A stretch of 64,000 nucleotides of DNA, taken from the NCBI RefSeq assembly GCF_004843545.1, contig NZ_CP039457.1:462501-526500 (forward strand), written 5' to 3'. The first letter of the stretch is position 1. Each line of letters opens with the position of its first letter. Shown piece by piece: positions 62,977-64,000 of the stretch. The translations under genes were made by a program, and so were the position numbers. This DNA comes from Streptococcus pasteurianus (GTDB taxonomy: Bacteria > Bacillota > Bacilli > Lactobacillales > Streptococcaceae). The notes below the pieces were generated by a model. It was not told the origin of the DNA. It did not search any database and was given only the letters and a program-made list of their open reading frames with translations.

Positions 62977-64000
62977 ATGGCTAGAAATGGCTTTTTTACA
63001 GGTTTGGATATAGGAACAAGCTCGATTAAGGTTCTAGTAGCAGAATTTGTTTCTGGTGAAATGAACGTGATTGGTGTGAGTAATGTTCCCAGTACGGGAG
63101 TAAAAGATGGGATTATTATAGATATTGAGGCTGCTGCGGAAGCGATTAAAAAAGCGGTTGAGCAAGCAGAAGAAAAAGCGGGAATGACAATTGATAAGAT
63201 TAATGTAGGTCTTCCAGCTAATTTGCTTCAGATCGAACCCACCCAAGGGATGATTCCAGTACCTAGTGAATCAAAAGAAATTAAAGATGAAGATGTTGAT
63301 AGTGTTGTTAAATCAGCATTAACAAAAAGTATTACTCCAGAGCGTGAAGTAATCTCATTGATTCCTGAAGAATTTATCGTTGATGGTTTCCAAGGAATTC
63401 GTGATCCACGTGGCATGATGGGGATTCGCTTAGAAATGCGTGGTTTGATTTATACAGGACCAAGTACTATCTTACATAATCTTCGTAAAACAGTTGAACG
63501 TGCAGGTATTAGTGTTGAAAATATAATCATCACACCGCTTGCTATGGCAAAATCAGTTCTTAACGAAGGTGAACGCGAATTCGGTGCTACTGTGATTGAT
63601 TTAGGTGGCGGTCAAACAACCGTTGCTTCTATGCGTGCACAAGAATTGCAATACACTAACATTTACCCAGAGGGTGGTGAATATATAACCAAAGATATTT
63701 CAAAAGTTTTGAAAACATCTATACAGATTGCTGAAGCCCTTAAGTTTAACTTTGGACAAGCTAACCTAGAGGAAGCAAGTTTATCAGAAACGGTCCAAGT
63801 TGATGTTGTTGGTAGTGATACACCTATCTCAGTTAGCGAGCGTTACTTGTCAGAAATTATTTCTGCGCGTGTACGCCACATTCTAGATCGTGTTAAACAA
63901 GATTTAGAACGTGGACGTTTGCTTGACTTACCAGGTGGTATTGTTCTTGTTGGTGGTGGCGCAATCATGCCAGGTGTGGTTGAAGTTGCTCAAGAAATTT
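62977..64000 (+). CDS. ftsA: Cell division protein FtsA (partial, runs off the window)
   Basis: The first 341 codons of FtsA, the actin-like protein that tethers FtsZ to the membrane. FTGLDIGTSSIKVLVAEF is phosphate-1, the 1C domain follows (residues about 85-165), ATVIDLGGGQTTVASMR is phosphate-2 and GGIVLVGGGAIMPGVVEVA the adenosine motif. The C-terminal amphipathic helix is outside the window. ATG 62977 follows GAGG. A promoter-like TATAAT about 75 bases upstream suggests transcription separate from murD-divIB. Confidence 0.95.
   Translation, partial: MARNGFFTGLDIGTSSIKVLVAEFVSGEMNVIGVSNVPSTGVKDGIIIDIEAAAEAIKKAVEQAEEKAGMTIDKINVGLPANLLQIEPTQGMIPVPSESKEIKDEDVDSVVKSALTKSITPEREVISLIPEEFIVDGFQGIRDPRGMMGIRLEMRGLIYTGPSTILHNLRKTVERAGISVENIIITPLAMAKSVLNEGEREFGATVIDLGGGQTTVASMRAQELQYTNIYPEGGEYITKDISKVLKTSIQIAEALKFNFGQANLEEASLSETVQVDVVGSDTPISVSERYLSEIISARVRHILDRVKQDLERGRLLDLPGGIVLVGGGAIMPGVVEVAQEI

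Noticed and set aside
1..64000. Intact transposase, integrase or prophage genes
   Set aside because: None found; mobile DNA is present only as decayed conjugative-element genes and repeats.

Overview
The window is a low-GC Firmicute chromosome that reads as Streptococcus. The evidence is streptococcal-type gene content (recX, asnA, rsmD-coaD-sepM-like protease, dpr, glcK, typA, the murD-murG-divIB-ftsA cell-division cluster), two T-box leaders, and the 3' tail of a type II-A CRISPR array at the first bases. The repeat sequence and gene set suggest the S. bovis/S. equinus complex (gallolyticus, infantarius, lutetiensis), but that species-group call is inference.

Layout. 1-75: last CRISPR repeat, one spacer and an 8-nt repeat stub. 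0.2-5.3 kb: DUF960, NTP phosphatase, recX, an HhH protein, rlmD, a GNAT and tRNA-Thr. 5.3-8.3 kb: a nucleoside/NAD-precursor salvage patch with a deoxynucleoside kinase behind two NrdR-like boxes, a nucleoside phosphorylase, and pnuC and GNAT genes killed only by in-frame stops. 8.5-12.9 kb: DUF1912, a second HhH protein, then a T-box leader serving valS through a broken GNAT and a truncated P-loop kinase. 13.0-16.3 kb: a very AT-rich 1074-residue SIR2 protein, the best anti-phage defence candidate. 16.5-20.7 kb: YjbR/PUA-like protein, wrecked MFS gene, hairpin-dense DNA, TetR and a divergent membrane protein. 21-26 kb: asnA, two paralogous exported helical-repeat proteins, rsmD-coaD-SepM-like protease. 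26-34 kb: small membrane protein, aquaporin remnant, 5'-nucleotidase, yutD, rlmN, vanZ and a heterodimeric ABC exporter with a MerR-type promoter. 34-37.7 kb: ABC-2 transporter plus DesK/DesR-type two-component system.

37.8-50.8 kb is a mosaic. Two patches of decayed Tn916-like conjugative element DNA (sigma-like Orf, TcpC remnant, XRE regulator) carry intact cargo: a GntR-ABC module, and a lantibiotic-immunity type ABC transporter with its own histidine kinase and response regulator. Between the patches is chromosomal-looking DNA: a TraX-family pseudogene, a DUF998 protein, and a tryptophan-type T-box followed by chorismate mutase and only the first third of trpE.

50.9-64 kb is ordinary core: mntH, prepilin peptidase, dpr with a perfect PerR box, yqgQ-glcK-rhodanese, a secreted-domain protein, typA, DUF3165, and murD-murG-divIB-ftsA (ftsA runs off the end). 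A recurring theme is that several genes (recX, rsmD, the 5'-nucleotidase gene, the DUF998 gene, yqgQ) have a -10 box only 6-7 nt before the ATG and no Shine-Dalgarno, predicting leaderless mRNAs.
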